From assembly GCF_001651855.1 (NCBI RefSeq), contig NZ_LNQC01000075.1, forward strand, positions 1 through 64,000: a DNA stretch of 64,000 nt, in the 5' to 3' direction. The position numbers and the translations under genes are program-made. The notes beneath the pieces are model-generated. The model was not told the DNA's origin. It saw only the letters and a list, made by a program, of their open reading frames with translations, and did no database searches. The DNA is from Sinorhizobium americanum (GTDB taxonomy: Bacteria > Pseudomonadota > Alphaproteobacteria > Rhizobiales > Rhizobiaceae). Shown here one piece after another: positions 33,578 through 42,142 of this stretch; positions within the stretch are counted from its first letter, which is position 1, and each line of letters begins with the position of its first letter.

Positions 33578-34198
33578 TCAGGCCTCGATCAGCGACCGGG
33601 TGAGATCGCCGTAACCGGTATAGCGGTACTCATAGGCGAGGCCGAGATAGTCGGCGGCGCGGCGGGCCTTCTCCTGCAACGCCTCGTCCTCCACCTGCGA
33701 CAGGTAGACGAGCTTGCGGTAGTGGCAGAAATACATATCGCGCAGTTCCGGATGCCGGTCGAGGCCGAGTGGCTCGACGACGAAGGCCTCGAACTGGCGG
33801 GCGAGAAAGTCGGTGAGGAAGAAGGCGGTGAGGTCGTCGTCCCAGCGCGCGGCGAAATCGGCATTGCCTGCGAAGAAGGAATAGCAGTGCGGGCCGGGAA
33901 TGCGCTCGACGCTTTCCTCCTCACAGAGCCGGTCGATGAGCCCGCCGGTACCGCAATCGGCATAGGCGATGAAGATGCGCTCGAAGCCGTCGGCGCGGGC
34001 GCGCGCGATCGCATCGCGAAGGCCGGGCACGATTTTTTCCGGCGTGTTGTGCCAGATGGCCGGAAGACAGTTGAGCTCGATATGGTCGAGCTTGTTGGCT
34101 TCGCAGATCGCAAGAATTTCGCGCGCGATGGCGCCGCAGCCAATGACATGAACTTTCTTTGGTTGTGCACGTTCTCTTGCCGACGGTGCGTTTTCCAT
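33578..34198 (-). CDS. DUF1638 protein
   Basis: A 206-residue protein. Start MENAPSARER; core: VHVIGCGAIAREILAICEAN, LDHIELNCLPAIWHNTPEKI, FIAYADCGTGGLIDRLCEEE. The conserved Cys at CGA, CLP and CGTG could bind metal. DUF1638 is recurrent beside MttB-type methyltransferases and corrinoid proteins, from memory; its biochemical role is unknown. It precedes the formyltransferase-like gene by 138 nt on the same strand. Confidence 0.8.
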   Translation of the reverse strand: MENAPSARERAQPKKVHVIGCGAIAREILAICEANKLDHIELNCLPAIWHNTPEKIVPGLRDAIARARADGFERIFIAYADCGTGGLIDRLCEEESVERIPGPHCYSFFAGNADFAARWDDDLTAFFLTDFLARQFEAFVVEPLGLDRHPELRDMYFCHYRKLVYLSQVEDEALQEKARRAADYLGLAYEYRYTGYGDLTRSLIEA

Positions 34199-34237
34199 CT
34201 TTATTCCGCCTTGTATCAACACAAAGGAATCACGGTC

Positions 34238-34396
34238 ATGACAATAAAGTCCATCGCGATGATCGGCGCTCTTCTGGTAGCGCTCTCAACCCTGAGTTCC
34301 TGCGCCAATACGATCCGCGGCATGGGGCAGGATACTGCGAATACCGTGAACGCCACAGAGGGAGCCGGGCGCCGGGTCGCCCGAGCGGCCAATTGA
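34238..34396 (+). CDS. Entericidin-like small lipoprotein
   Basis: A 52-residue protein: MTIKSIAMIGALLVALSTLS then SCANTIRGMGQDTANTVNAT. Lipobox LSSC and the ANTIRGMGQD block are typical of entericidins. It is a relative of the copy at 32243. Divergent from the DUF1638 gene. Confidence 0.8.
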   Translation: MTIKSIAMIGALLVALSTLSSCANTIRGMGQDTANTVNATEGAGRRVARAAN

Positions 34397-34447
34397 CCGC
34401 CACGCGGCTGTAAGGAGGCGTAGCGGCCTCGCTTTATAATAAACAAA

Positions 34448-34486
34448 GACGCCGGCTGTCGGTTTCATCCGCACAGCCGGCGTTTC
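34448..34486. terminator. Bidirectional terminator
   Basis: An 11-bp perfect stem, ACGCCGGCTGT with ACAGCCGGCGT, followed by TTCTT on the plus side. It lies between the convergent ends of the entericidin (34396) and corrinoid protein (34504) genes. Confidence 0.75.
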
Positions 34487-34503
34487 TTCTACATCAGGCG
34501 GAC

Positions 34504-35202
34504 TCAGCCGGCGGCAAGCTGGTTGTGCTTGCGTCTCATGTAATCCTTGGCGGTTTCGACGGCGACCGCCGCGTCGCGGCAATAGGCGTCGGCGCCAACG
34601 GCCTTGCCGAATTCCTCGTTCAGCGGCGCGCCGCCGACGAGAACGACGTAATCGTCGCGCAGGCCCTTCTCCTTCATGGTGTCGATGACAACCTTCATGT
34701 AGGGCATCGTCGTCGTCAACAGCGCCGACATGCCGAGGATGTCGGGCTGCTCGCGCTCGAGCGCTTCCAGATAGTTCTCGACCGGATTGTTGATGCCGAG
34801 GTCGACCACGTCGAAGCCGGCACCTTCCATCATCATGCCGACGAGGTTCTTGCCGATGTCGTGAATGTCGCCCTTGACGGTGCCGATCACCATCTTGCCG
34901 AGCTTCGGCGCGCCGGTCTCGGCGAGCAGCGGCCGCAGGATCGTCATGCCGGCCTTCATCGCGTTTGCGGAAAGCAGAACTTCCGGCACGAAGAGAATGC
35001 CGTCGCGGAAGTCGATGCCGACGATGCGCATGCCTTCGACGAGCGCCTGGGTCAGGATGTCGTAGGGCGTCCAGCCGCGCTTGAGGAGGATGCGGGTGCC
35101 ATCCTCGATTTCCTCCTTGAGACCGTCATAAAGGTCGTCATGCATCTGCTGCACGAGTTCCTCGTCGGAAAGGTCCTCGAGAATGATTTCATCATCTGCC
35201 AT
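34504..35202 (-). CDS. Corrinoid (B12-binding) methyl-carrier protein
   Basis: A 232-residue protein. Residues ~15-95 are the helical cap domain (GTRILLKRGWTPYDILTQAL); from ~100 the Rossmann B12 domain with the DxHxxG signature (IGTVKGDIHDIGKNLVGMMM) and GMSALLTTTM, VVLVGGAPLNEEF. The His binds cobalt. It carries the methyl group between the MttB-like protein (35722, divergent) and the methyl-THF methyltransferase (27851). The N-terminus is strongly acidic (MADDEIILEDLSDEELVQQM). Start at 35202. Confidence 0.9.
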   Translation of the reverse strand: MADDEIILEDLSDEELVQQMHDDLYDGLKEEIEDGTRILLKRGWTPYDILTQALVEGMRIVGIDFRDGILFVPEVLLSANAMKAGMTILRPLLAETGAPKLGKMVIGTVKGDIHDIGKNLVGMMMEGAGFDVVDLGINNPVENYLEALEREQPDILGMSALLTTTMPYMKVVIDTMKEKGLRDDYVVLVGGAPLNEEFGKAVGADAYCRDAAVAVETAKDYMRRKHNQLAAG

Positions 35203-35721
35203 AGTAGGGTCCTCGGTTCCTGGCATAGTCGTTTCGCGGGGGTGGCACGATAACACTCCGGACGCGTTGTCCCATCCTTAGCGGGCGGCGCCTAAAAAAC
35301 TCTTTTCGAAAGCGACGTCGCATATGGTGAAAAACGACGACGCGTTGCTTCCCAACGTTTGTCATGCCAGTCGTATCGCATAATTCACCGATGCGGAATC
35401 CGCCGCTCGGTAAAATTATGCAACGGTTCAAGGTGTTAGTTTAGGCAACTGAGCAAGTGTTTAGGGAATTGCCGGCACACAGCCACGGTTTCAGGCGGCA
35501 CCAACGGACCGTGTGGACGGGGCCGGCCGAGTGTCTAAGTTGCGCCACCTGTTGGCGCATTGAGACCCGTACCGATCCGGCGGCTTGGTAGCATTAGGCC
35601 AAATCCATGCCGGGCGCATGGTGCCGCTACTGGATTCGACCGGCGGAAAGGACTATGCGCCCACCTACCGAAATATTGCAGCGTCCTCCGTGCGGAGACC
35701 TGGCGGGAGAGGAATGAGCGA
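35203..35721. other. 519-nt divergent regulatory region between corrinoid and MttB-like genes
   Basis: No gene. It must hold promoters for both divergent genes. The first ~200 nt are AT-richer (TAAAATTATGCAACGGTTC). The last ~80 nt before the MttB-like start carry a degraded RIME piece (35645-35695). A CGACG/CGTCG-rich dyad around 35310-35345 may be an operator. Confidence 0.5.
35645..35695. repeat. Partial RIME-like fragment in the MttB-like leader
   Basis: GGAAAGGACTATGCGCCCA followed after 15 nt by CAGCGTCCTCCGTGCG parallels GGAAGGCCTATGCGCCCA and CAGCGTCCCCTACGCG of the mosaic at 31050-31100, with the same spacing. It lies 27 nt before the start. Confidence 0.5.
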
Positions 35722-37296
35722 ATGAGCGACGTTACAGAACAAGGCGCGATCGAAGGCGGCGGACGCCGCGCGCGTGGCGAGGGACGTGGGGCGGCAGCAC
35801 GCCGGGCCTCCCGCACCGGCGGCGGTCCGGGACCGTCTCTGCCTTATATTCAGCGCAAGATTCGCGAGTACGAAGTTCTCGACGAGGAGGGGCTGCAGCT
35901 CATCGAGCGCAATGCCGATACCGTTCTAGAAGAGATCGGCATCGAATTCCGTGACGATCCGGAAGCGTTGGAGCTCTGGAAGGCGGCGGGAGCTGATGTG
36001 CGCGGCGAGCGCGTCCATTTCCCGAAGGGCCTTTGCCGCGAGCTTCTGAAGACCGCGCCGTCGAACTTCACCTGGCACGCGCGCAATCCGGAGCGCAACG
36101 CCCATATCGGCGGCAAGGCGACGGTTTTCGCACCGGTCTACGGCCCGCCCTTCGTCCGCGATCTCGACGGCAACCGCCGCTATGCGACAATCGAGGATTT
36201 CCGCAATTTCGTGAAGCTTGCCTACATGGCCCCGTCCGTCCATTCGTCGGGTGGCACGGTCTGCGAGCCGGTCGACATCCCGGTCAACAAGCGCCACCTT
36301 GATATGGTCTACAGCCATATCAAATATTCCGACAAACCGTTCATGGGCTCGGTCACCGCGCCCGAGCGCGCCGAAGACACGATCGCCATGGCGAAGATCG
36401 TTTTCGGCGACGACTTCGTCGAGAAGAACACGGTGACGCTGAACCTCATCAACGCCAACTCGCCGATGGTCTTCGACGAGACCATGGTGGGCGCGCTCAA
36501 GGTCTATGCGCGCCACAACCAGGCTTGCGTGCTTTCGCCGTTCATCCTCTCCGGTGCGATGAGCCCGGTGACCGTCGCCGGCACACTCACGCAGATTCTG
36601 GCCGAAGTGCTCGCGGGTGCCTCGTTCACCCAGCTCATCCGCAAGGGCGCGCCGGTGCTGTTCGGCACCTTCGCCGCCTCGATCTCGATGCAGTCGGGCG
36701 CGCCGACCTTCGGGACGCCGGAGCCGTCGCTCGTCTCCTACGGCGCGGCGCAGCTCGCCCGCCGCCTCGGCCTGCCGTTCCGTACCGGCGGCTCGCTCTG
36801 CGGCTCCAAGGTTCCGGATGCTCAGGCGGCACACGAATCGGCGAACACAATCAACATGACGCTGCTCGCCGGCACCAACTTCGTGCTGCATGCGGCTGGC
36901 TGGCTGGAAGGTGGTCTCGTCTCGTCCTACGAGAAGTTCATGATCGACCAGGACCAGCTCGGCATGATGCAGAAGATGGCCGAGGGCGTGGACCTTTCCG
37001 AAAACGCCCAGGCGCTTGACGCGATCCGCGAAGTCGGCCCGGGCAGCCACTATCTCGGCTGCTCCCATACCCAGGCCAACTTCCAGACGGCCTTCTACCG
37101 CTCGCCGCTCGCCGACAACAATTCCTTCGAACAGTGGGAAATCGAAGGCGAAAAGCGGATCGAGCAGCGCGCCAATGCGCTCGCCCGGTCGTGGCTTGAA
37201 CATTACGAGGCACCCTATCTCGACCCGGCGATCGACGATGCGCTCAAGGAGTTTATCGCCAAGCGCAAGGATTCGATGCCGGACGCCTTCACCTGA
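35722..37296 (+). CDS. MttB-superfamily methyltransferase without pyrrolysine
   Basis: A 524-residue protein. After a 35-residue Arg/Gly/Ala-rich N-terminal extension (GGGRRARGEGRGAAARRASR), the TIM-barrel trimethylamine methyltransferase family core runs from YIQRKIREYEVLDEEGLQLI to the end, with VFAPVYGPPFVRDLDGNRRY and LLAGTNFVLHAAGWLEGGL. There is no in-frame amber codon, so it is a non-pyrrolysine member (the MtgB/MtpB/MtcB type act on betaines). It should transfer a methyl group from a quaternary amine to the corrinoid protein encoded divergently. The start at 35722 follows GAGAGGAATGAGCGA. Confidence 0.88.
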   Translation: MSDVTEQGAIEGGGRRARGEGRGAAARRASRTGGGPGPSLPYIQRKIREYEVLDEEGLQLIERNADTVLEEIGIEFRDDPEALELWKAAGADVRGERVHFPKGLCRELLKTAPSNFTWHARNPERNAHIGGKATVFAPVYGPPFVRDLDGNRRYATIEDFRNFVKLAYMAPSVHSSGGTVCEPVDIPVNKRHLDMVYSHIKYSDKPFMGSVTAPERAEDTIAMAKIVFGDDFVEKNTVTLNLINANSPMVFDETMVGALKVYARHNQACVLSPFILSGAMSPVTVAGTLTQILAEVLAGASFTQLIRKGAPVLFGTFAASISMQSGAPTFGTPEPSLVSYGAAQLARRLGLPFRTGGSLCGSKVPDAQAAHESANTINMTLLAGTNFVLHAAGWLEGGLVSSYEKFMIDQDQLGMMQKMAEGVDLSENAQALDAIREVGPGSHYLGCSHTQANFQTAFYRSPLADNNSFEQWEIEGEKRIEQRANALARSWLEHYEAPYLDPAIDDALKEFIAKRKDSMPDAFT

Positions 37297-37403
37297 AGGG
37301 CTCCCGAGCGAGCCAGGGAGCAAGGCGGCGCGGCGCAGGTGGCCGACATGATCCAGAAGGAGGTCTGGCGCCCGCATTACGAAACCCAGGGGCCGAAACC
37401 GAA

Positions 37404-38102
37404 ATGACGGCGGCCTCCGCTTGTGACGACAGTCTTCTTCAAACGCTCCGTGCGGCTCTCGAGCCGCACGGTCTTTTTTTGCGCGGCACTGTGAATTTTG
37501 CGTCGGGTGAGGCGGCGCCGCAGCTAAAGGGCGGGGAGCCTGCCGCGAGCGTCCTGCTCGTCGGTAATATCGGCAGCTCGCTCTGGGAGCCGTTCAGCCG
37601 CTGGCGCGCAGGCGAGCCGGATCACGGCGGCAGCGATCCGCTCGACAATTGGTCGAAGCAGGTGATCCGACCTGTCGCGGAGCGGCTCGGCGCCACGGCC
37701 TATTTTCCATCCGATCCGCCCTGGCAGCCCTTCCAGCGATGGGCAATGGATGCCGAAGGGCTGAAATCATCGCCCCTCGGCATCCTCATCCACCCGCATT
37801 ATGGCCTCTGGCACGGCTATCGCGGCGCACTCGGATTTGATCGGCCCTTGCCGTCAACAAGCGAGGTGGCGGCCGGCCATCCATGCGATGTCTGCGCCGA
37901 GAAGCCCTGCATTTCCGCCTGTCCGTCTTCCGCCTTGGCGTTCGGTGTGTTCGATGCGGGACGATGTCGCGCCCATCTGAGGACGGGAGCAAAGGCCTGC
38001 CTTGGGCACGGCTGCCTCTCCCGCGATGCCTGCCCGGTCGGCCGAGATCACCGCTATCCGATAGAGCAACTGCGTTTTCATATGGCAGCGCTGAGCCTGT
38101 AG
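37404..38102 (+). CDS. Fe-S/QueG-like protein next to the MttB-like gene
   Basis: A 232-residue protein. The N-terminal half (VLLVGNIGSSLWEPFSRWRA, LGILIHPHYGLWHGYRGAL) resembles the cobalamin-pocket region of QueG or CblC-type proteins rather than a plain ferredoxin. The C-terminal quarter has Cys clusters (CDVCAEKPCISACPSSAL, then CRAHLRTGAKACLGHGCLSR and ACPVG) fitting one or two [4Fe-4S] clusters. Its start is 108 nt after the MttB-like stop. It may deliver electrons for corrinoid reduction. Function not proven. Confidence 0.68.
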   Translation: MTAASACDDSLLQTLRAALEPHGLFLRGTVNFASGEAAPQLKGGEPAASVLLVGNIGSSLWEPFSRWRAGEPDHGGSDPLDNWSKQVIRPVAERLGATAYFPSDPPWQPFQRWAMDAEGLKSSPLGILIHPHYGLWHGYRGALGFDRPLPSTSEVAAGHPCDVCAEKPCISACPSSALAFGVFDAGRCRAHLRTGAKACLGHGCLSRDACPVGRDHRYPIEQLRFHMAALSL

Positions 38103-38200
38103 ATCGCGCGTGTGGCAGGCAGGTCGAGCGGAACTCCGGCATCAATCCGCCGCAATCCATGCGATGCTTCGCGTCACGATTCCACTTGTGTTTTGGATCC

Positions 38201-38953
38201 ATGCCGCTGTTTCCCAAATCTGTTCTCGCCGGCGCCGCCATTCTCTCCATGGGTCTCGCGGCCCCAGCGTTCGCCGCCTGCCGCAACGTGAATCATCTCG
38301 GCGAGGACTACATCGCCTGCGGCTTCGATCCGGCGGCTAGCGACATTCGCCTCTACAACAGGGACCAGGCGGGCGTACCGTTCAAATCCTTCAAGGCCCT
38401 ATCGCTCGAGTTGCGCCATCGCGACGAATATCTGGTCTTCGCCATGAACGGCGGCATGTATCACGAGGATTTGTCGCCCGTCGGCTTGCATGTCGAAGAT
38501 GGCATCGAACAGACGCCGCTCAACACCAATCCGGGTTGGGGCAATTTCCACCTGCTGCCGAACGGCGTCTTCTACGTGACGGACCGCAAGGCGAGCGTTA
38601 TGGCGGCAGAGGCTTACCGCGACGCCGGCATCACACCGCGCTTTGCCACGCAATCCGGGCCGATGCTGGTGATCGACGGCAAGCTTCACCCGCGCTTCCT
38701 GCCGGACAGCGACAGTTTCAAAACCCGCAACGGCGTCGGTGTGACGACGGAAGGCCAGGTGGTTTTCGCGGTCTCGAAGCGGCCGGTGCGCTTCCACAAT
38801 TTCGCGACGCTGTTCCGGGACGCGCTTGACTGCCCCAACGCGCTGTTCCTCGACGGCACGATTTCGAGCCTTTATGCGCCGGAGATCAACCGCCACGACC
38901 GGCTGTTTCCGCTCGGGCCAATCATCGCCGTCGTCGCGAGGTTTCCGCATTGA
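38201..38953 (+). CDS. Phosphodiester glycosidase (NAGPA-like, PF09992) secreted protein
   Basis: A 250-residue protein. Signal peptide (VLAGAAILSMGLAAPAFA) followed by the NAGPA domain: YLVFAMNGGMYHEDLSPVGL near 85, VFYVTDRKASV, and ALFLDGTISSLYAPE near 220. The FAMNGGMY and LDGG-like motifs define the family. It acts in the periplasm; the glycoconjugate substrate is unknown. The start at 38201 is after an unrelated in-frame leader. Confidence 0.82.
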   Translation: MPLFPKSVLAGAAILSMGLAAPAFAACRNVNHLGEDYIACGFDPAASDIRLYNRDQAGVPFKSFKALSLELRHRDEYLVFAMNGGMYHEDLSPVGLHVEDGIEQTPLNTNPGWGNFHLLPNGVFYVTDRKASVMAAEAYRDAGITPRFATQSGPMLVIDGKLHPRFLPDSDSFKTRNGVGVTTEGQVVFAVSKRPVRFHNFATLFRDALDCPNALFLDGTISSLYAPEINRHDRLFPLGPIIAVVARFPH

Positions 38954-39056
38954 GCGCACCGCAAAAGAATTTGTCGGCTCCACCCAAGGAATGGCGGTCG
39001 GCGACCGTCTAAGCTTGAAATAGGACAGAGCGGGCAGGGATTGGGCGGGCAGGGAT

Positions 39057-39584
39057 TTGGACGCGGAACTCGTTGAACGGGCGGTGAGCGGCGATCGCGA
39101 GGCCTTTGGCCGATTGATCGAGCGCCACTATGACTTCGTCCATGCGGTCGCCTGGCGGTGGTCGGGCAATGAGGCCGATGCGGAGGATATTGCCCAGGAG
39201 GTCTGCATAAGGCTTGGCTCGGCGATTCGCGGCTTCCGCGGCACCAGCCGGTTCCGCACCTGGCTCTATGCATTGACGCTGAATGCGGCCCGTGATCACC
39301 GGCGCCGGCGGGCGCGCGACGAGCGGAAGATGCAGGCCTATGCATCCGATCCGGCACTGTCCGCCATGTCCGCCGGCGATGACGAGGAGCGGCGGGAGGC
39401 GTTGTGGGCGGCGGTGCGGGCACTGCCGGAAAAGCAATGCGATGCCGTGCTGCTCGTTTATGCCGAGGGTCTGAGCCATGCGGCAGCCGCCGACGTGCTC
39501 GGCTGCTCGGAAGCGACCATCTCCTGGCATGTCCATGAGGCCCGGAAGCGCTTGCGGACGCTGCTCGGCAAGGAGGCTGTGTAA
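39057..39584 (+). CDS. ECF-type RNA polymerase sigma factor
   Basis: A 175-residue protein. TTG start with AGGGA upstream. Region 2 (~10-75: EAFGRLIERHYDFVHAVAWR, DAEDIAQEVCIRL, TWLYALTLNAARDHRRR) and region 4 (~115-165: LPEKQCDAVLLVYAEGLSHA, EATISWHVHEARKRLRTLL). It overlaps the next gene by one base (TAATG), so the vWA protein downstream is probably its partner. Confidence 0.87.
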   Translation: MDAELVERAVSGDREAFGRLIERHYDFVHAVAWRWSGNEADAEDIAQEVCIRLGSAIRGFRGTSRFRTWLYALTLNAARDHRRRRARDERKMQAYASDPALSAMSAGDDEERREALWAAVRALPEKQCDAVLLVYAEGLSHAAAADVLGCSEATISWHVHEARKRLRTLLGKEAV

Positions 39585-41587
39585 TGACCGACGAACTCGA
39601 GATGCTCTCCGGACGGACGCCGCCGAAGCCGAGGGACGAGGGACGGGCGCGGGCGCTTGCTGCCGCCATGCAGGCCTATGACGCGGCGGAAATTTCGTCG
39701 CCTGCCCAAGGTTCGACAAGGCCCGCGCGTCAAAGCTCCATCCTCAACCGGATATGGAGCCCCATCATGAACCGGAAATTTCTTGCCGGATCGGCCTTGG
39801 CGACACTGATCGTCGTCCCGACCGCCGCCTTCCTGACGCTGGAACTGGTTCGCAGCGGTTTATCACGTGACGCGGAGGTGCAGGTGGCGGCCAAGCCGGT
39901 ACCGCGCCCGCAGCCGAAATCGGCTGCGCCAGCGACCATCGAAGAGGGGGCGCTTGCCCCTGCGAAGCGGGAAGCGTCCGGCTCCGCCCTCAGCGAAGTG
40001 TCTCCGGCGGCCGCCGAAACTGAGGCAACGGCAAGCCAGACGGCCGATACGGCCGCAGCGCCCGCTGCCGAAGGCGGGACGGTGGGCTTTGCCGCGCGTG
40101 GCCGCGCCGCACTCATGCCGGCGCCGGCCGTGCCAGGCGATATCCTTCCGCCGCCGATAGAAAACCGCGAGCGCTTCGGCAACTCCGATGCCAATCCAGT
40201 AAAAAGCGTTGCGACCGAACCGGTCTCGACCTTCTCCGTCGATGTCGATACCGCCTCTTACGCCTTCGTCCGCCGATCGCTGATGGCAGGCGAGATGCCG
40301 AGCCACGATGCCGTCCGCGTCGAGGAGATGATCAATTATTTCCCCTATGACTGGCCCCGTCCGACGGCGGCTGCGGAGCCGTTCAAGGCCACGGTCACGG
40401 TGACGCCGTCGCCATGGAACGCAGCAACACGGCTGATGCATGTGGCGATCAAGGGGTATGAGGTGGTGCAGCAGGAGGCGCCGAGAGCCAATCTCGTCTT
40501 GCTGATCGACGTCTCCGGCTCAATGGATGAACCGGACAAGCTGCCGCTTCTCAAGAATGCCTTCCGGCTGCTGGTCGACCGGCTGAGACCGGACGATACA
40601 GTGTCGATCGTCACCTATGCCGGCAATGCCGGTACGGTGCTGGAGCCCACGGCAGTCAAGGACAAGGCAAAGGTGCTGGCGGCGATCGACACGCTGCAAG
40701 CGGGCGGTTCGACGGCCGGTGCTGCGGGCATCGACGCCGCCTATCGGCTGGCGGAGAAGGCCTTCGTTCAGAACGGCGTCAATCGCATCCTCCTGGCGAC
40801 CGACGGCGACTTCAATGTCGGTCCTTCGAGCGACGAGGAATTGAAGCGCGTGGTCGAAGCGAAGCGCAAAAGCGGCATCTTTCTCTCCGTCCTCGGCTTC
40901 GGTCGCGGCAATTACAACGATGCGCTGATGCAGACGATTGCCCAGAACGGCAACGGCGTTGCTGCCTACATCGACACGCTGGCCGAGGCGCAGAAAACGC
41001 TGGTCGAGGAGGCTGGGTCGTCGCTCTTCCCGATCGCCAAGGATGTGAAGCTGCAGGTCGAGTTCAACCCGGCGGCGATCGCCGAGTACCGGCTGATCGG
41101 CTATGAGACGCGGGCGCTGAAGCGCGAGGATTTCAACAACGACAGGGTCGACGCAGGCGACATCGGCTCCGGCCACAGCGTGACGGCGATCTACGAAGTG
41201 ACGCCCAAGGGCAGTCCGGCCGTGCTCAACGATGACCTGCGCTATGCGACAGTCGAGAAGCGGGCAGCGGCGCATTCCGGCGAACTCGCTTTCTTGAAAA
41301 TCCGCTACAAGAAGCCGGACGGCGACAGGAGCGAGCTGATCACCACGCCGGTCACTGAGGCAAACGCGGTACCGAGCCTCGCCGAGGCGTCGGCTGATGT
41401 CCGCTTTTCCGTCGCTGTCGCGGCGTTTGGCCAGAAGCTTGCCGGAAGTTCTGCCCTTGCCGACTATTCCTATGCGGCGATCGCCGATCTCGCCGCCGCC
41501 GCCAAGGGCACGGATCCGTTCGGCTACCGCGGCGAGTTCGTCAATTTGGTGCGGTTGGCGAAAGGGCTTTCGGGCGCAAAGCAGTAG
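39584..41587 (+). CDS. Membrane-anchored vWA/DUF3520 protein, possible fused anti-sigma
   Basis: A 667-residue protein. Residues 1-60 are a soluble N-tail (MLSGRTPPKPRDEGRARALA) like short zinc-less anti-sigma tails; one membrane helix at ~65-90 (LAGSALATLIVVPTAAFLTL); a Pro/Ala linker; then a YfbK-type vWA domain (~300-480) with the MIDAS motif LLIDVSGSMDEPDK and TDGDFNVGPSSDEEL, and a DUF3520-like end. The MIDAS domain would bind a metal-dependent partner outside. Translation is coupled to the sigma factor gene. Confidence 0.83.
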   Translation: MTDELEMLSGRTPPKPRDEGRARALAAAMQAYDAAEISSPAQGSTRPARQSSILNRIWSPIMNRKFLAGSALATLIVVPTAAFLTLELVRSGLSRDAEVQVAAKPVPRPQPKSAAPATIEEGALAPAKREASGSALSEVSPAAAETEATASQTADTAAAPAAEGGTVGFAARGRAALMPAPAVPGDILPPPIENRERFGNSDANPVKSVATEPVSTFSVDVDTASYAFVRRSLMAGEMPSHDAVRVEEMINYFPYDWPRPTAAAEPFKATVTVTPSPWNAATRLMHVAIKGYEVVQQEAPRANLVLLIDVSGSMDEPDKLPLLKNAFRLLVDRLRPDDTVSIVTYAGNAGTVLEPTAVKDKAKVLAAIDTLQAGGSTAGAAGIDAAYRLAEKAFVQNGVNRILLATDGDFNVGPSSDEELKRVVEAKRKSGIFLSVLGFGRGNYNDALMQTIAQNGNGVAAYIDTLAEAQKTLVEEAGSSLFPIAKDVKLQVEFNPAAIAEYRLIGYETRALKREDFNNDRVDAGDIGSGHSVTAIYEVTPKGSPAVLNDDLRYATVEKRAAAHSGELAFLKIRYKKPDGDRSELITTPVTEANAVPSLAEASADVRFSVAVAAFGQKLAGSSALADYSYAAIADLAAAAKGTDPFGYRGEFVNLVRLAKGLSGAKQ

Positions 41588-41594
41588 CTGCCTA

Positions 41595-41696
41595 CTGCAT
41601 GTCTCCTTAAATCGACCTCGATTTAAGGGCAAAGAATGCAGCAATTCAAAGCCCTACAGCGCCGCGCGTCTGATAAGACGCGCGGCGCTGTAGGGC
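41595..41696. repeat. RIME-type element with two palindromes
   Basis: First palindrome: CTTAAATCGA with TCGATTTAAG, outer TGCAT/ATGCA. Linker CAATTCAAAG. Second palindrome: CCTACAGCGCCGCGCGTCT against its perfect reverse complement around 3-4 nt. The order is the inverse of the 30913-31016 part of the mosaic, with the same linker. It may also end transcription of the vWA gene. Confidence 0.8.
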
Positions 41697-41797
41697 GGGC
41701 AACTCCTGACGCGCTGAGAACCGTCAGGAGTGGCTGGCAGCACGGTATACGACAGCCTGGAATTTCGCAGATGCTGCCCGCCTGACGCTCTTCCTCG

Positions 41798-42142
41798 TCA
41801 CGCCTTTGGAAACGCGCGCTGCAATCCACCGGATTTGATCAGCCCGCTCCGGAACGCCTGATAGGCCGCATGCTGGCTGGAGCGCGCCACCTCCATCAGG
41901 CGCATCTGAAGACGCGGCGGCGCCTCGTTACCGAGCCATTCTCCGACTCTTTCGAGTTTCAGCGTATTCAGGAACCGCGCTTCGGCGGCAAGGTCGAGGT
42001 GGTGGTGCAGCCCCTCCATCAGATTTTCATCCTGTTCCGGATTTTCCATCAGCAGCTTGACGAAAGCCTGTTCCGCTTCGCCGAAGCTCGAAAGCTTGGC
42101 GGCGGTCGTGTCCCGGTCGGGAAAGGCGGCTGGCGTGCTCAT
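41798..42142 (-). CDS. Hypothetical helical protein
   Basis: A 114-residue protein; start MSTPAAFPDRDTTAAKLSSF. Mostly helical and polar (EAEQAFVKLLMENPEQDENL, LQMRLMEVARSSQHAAYQAF). No recognised domain. Divergent from the acyltransferase gene at 42398 by about 255 nt. Confidence 0.55.
   Translation of the reverse strand: MSTPAAFPDRDTTAAKLSSFGEAEQAFVKLLMENPEQDENLMEGLHHHLDLAAEARFLNTLKLERVGEWLGNEAPPRLQMRLMEVARSSQHAAYQAFRSGLIKSGGLQRAFPKA

Noticed and set aside
35722-37296. Pyrrolysine in the MttB-like protein
   Set aside because: No in-frame amber codon is present and no pyl genes are seen in the window.
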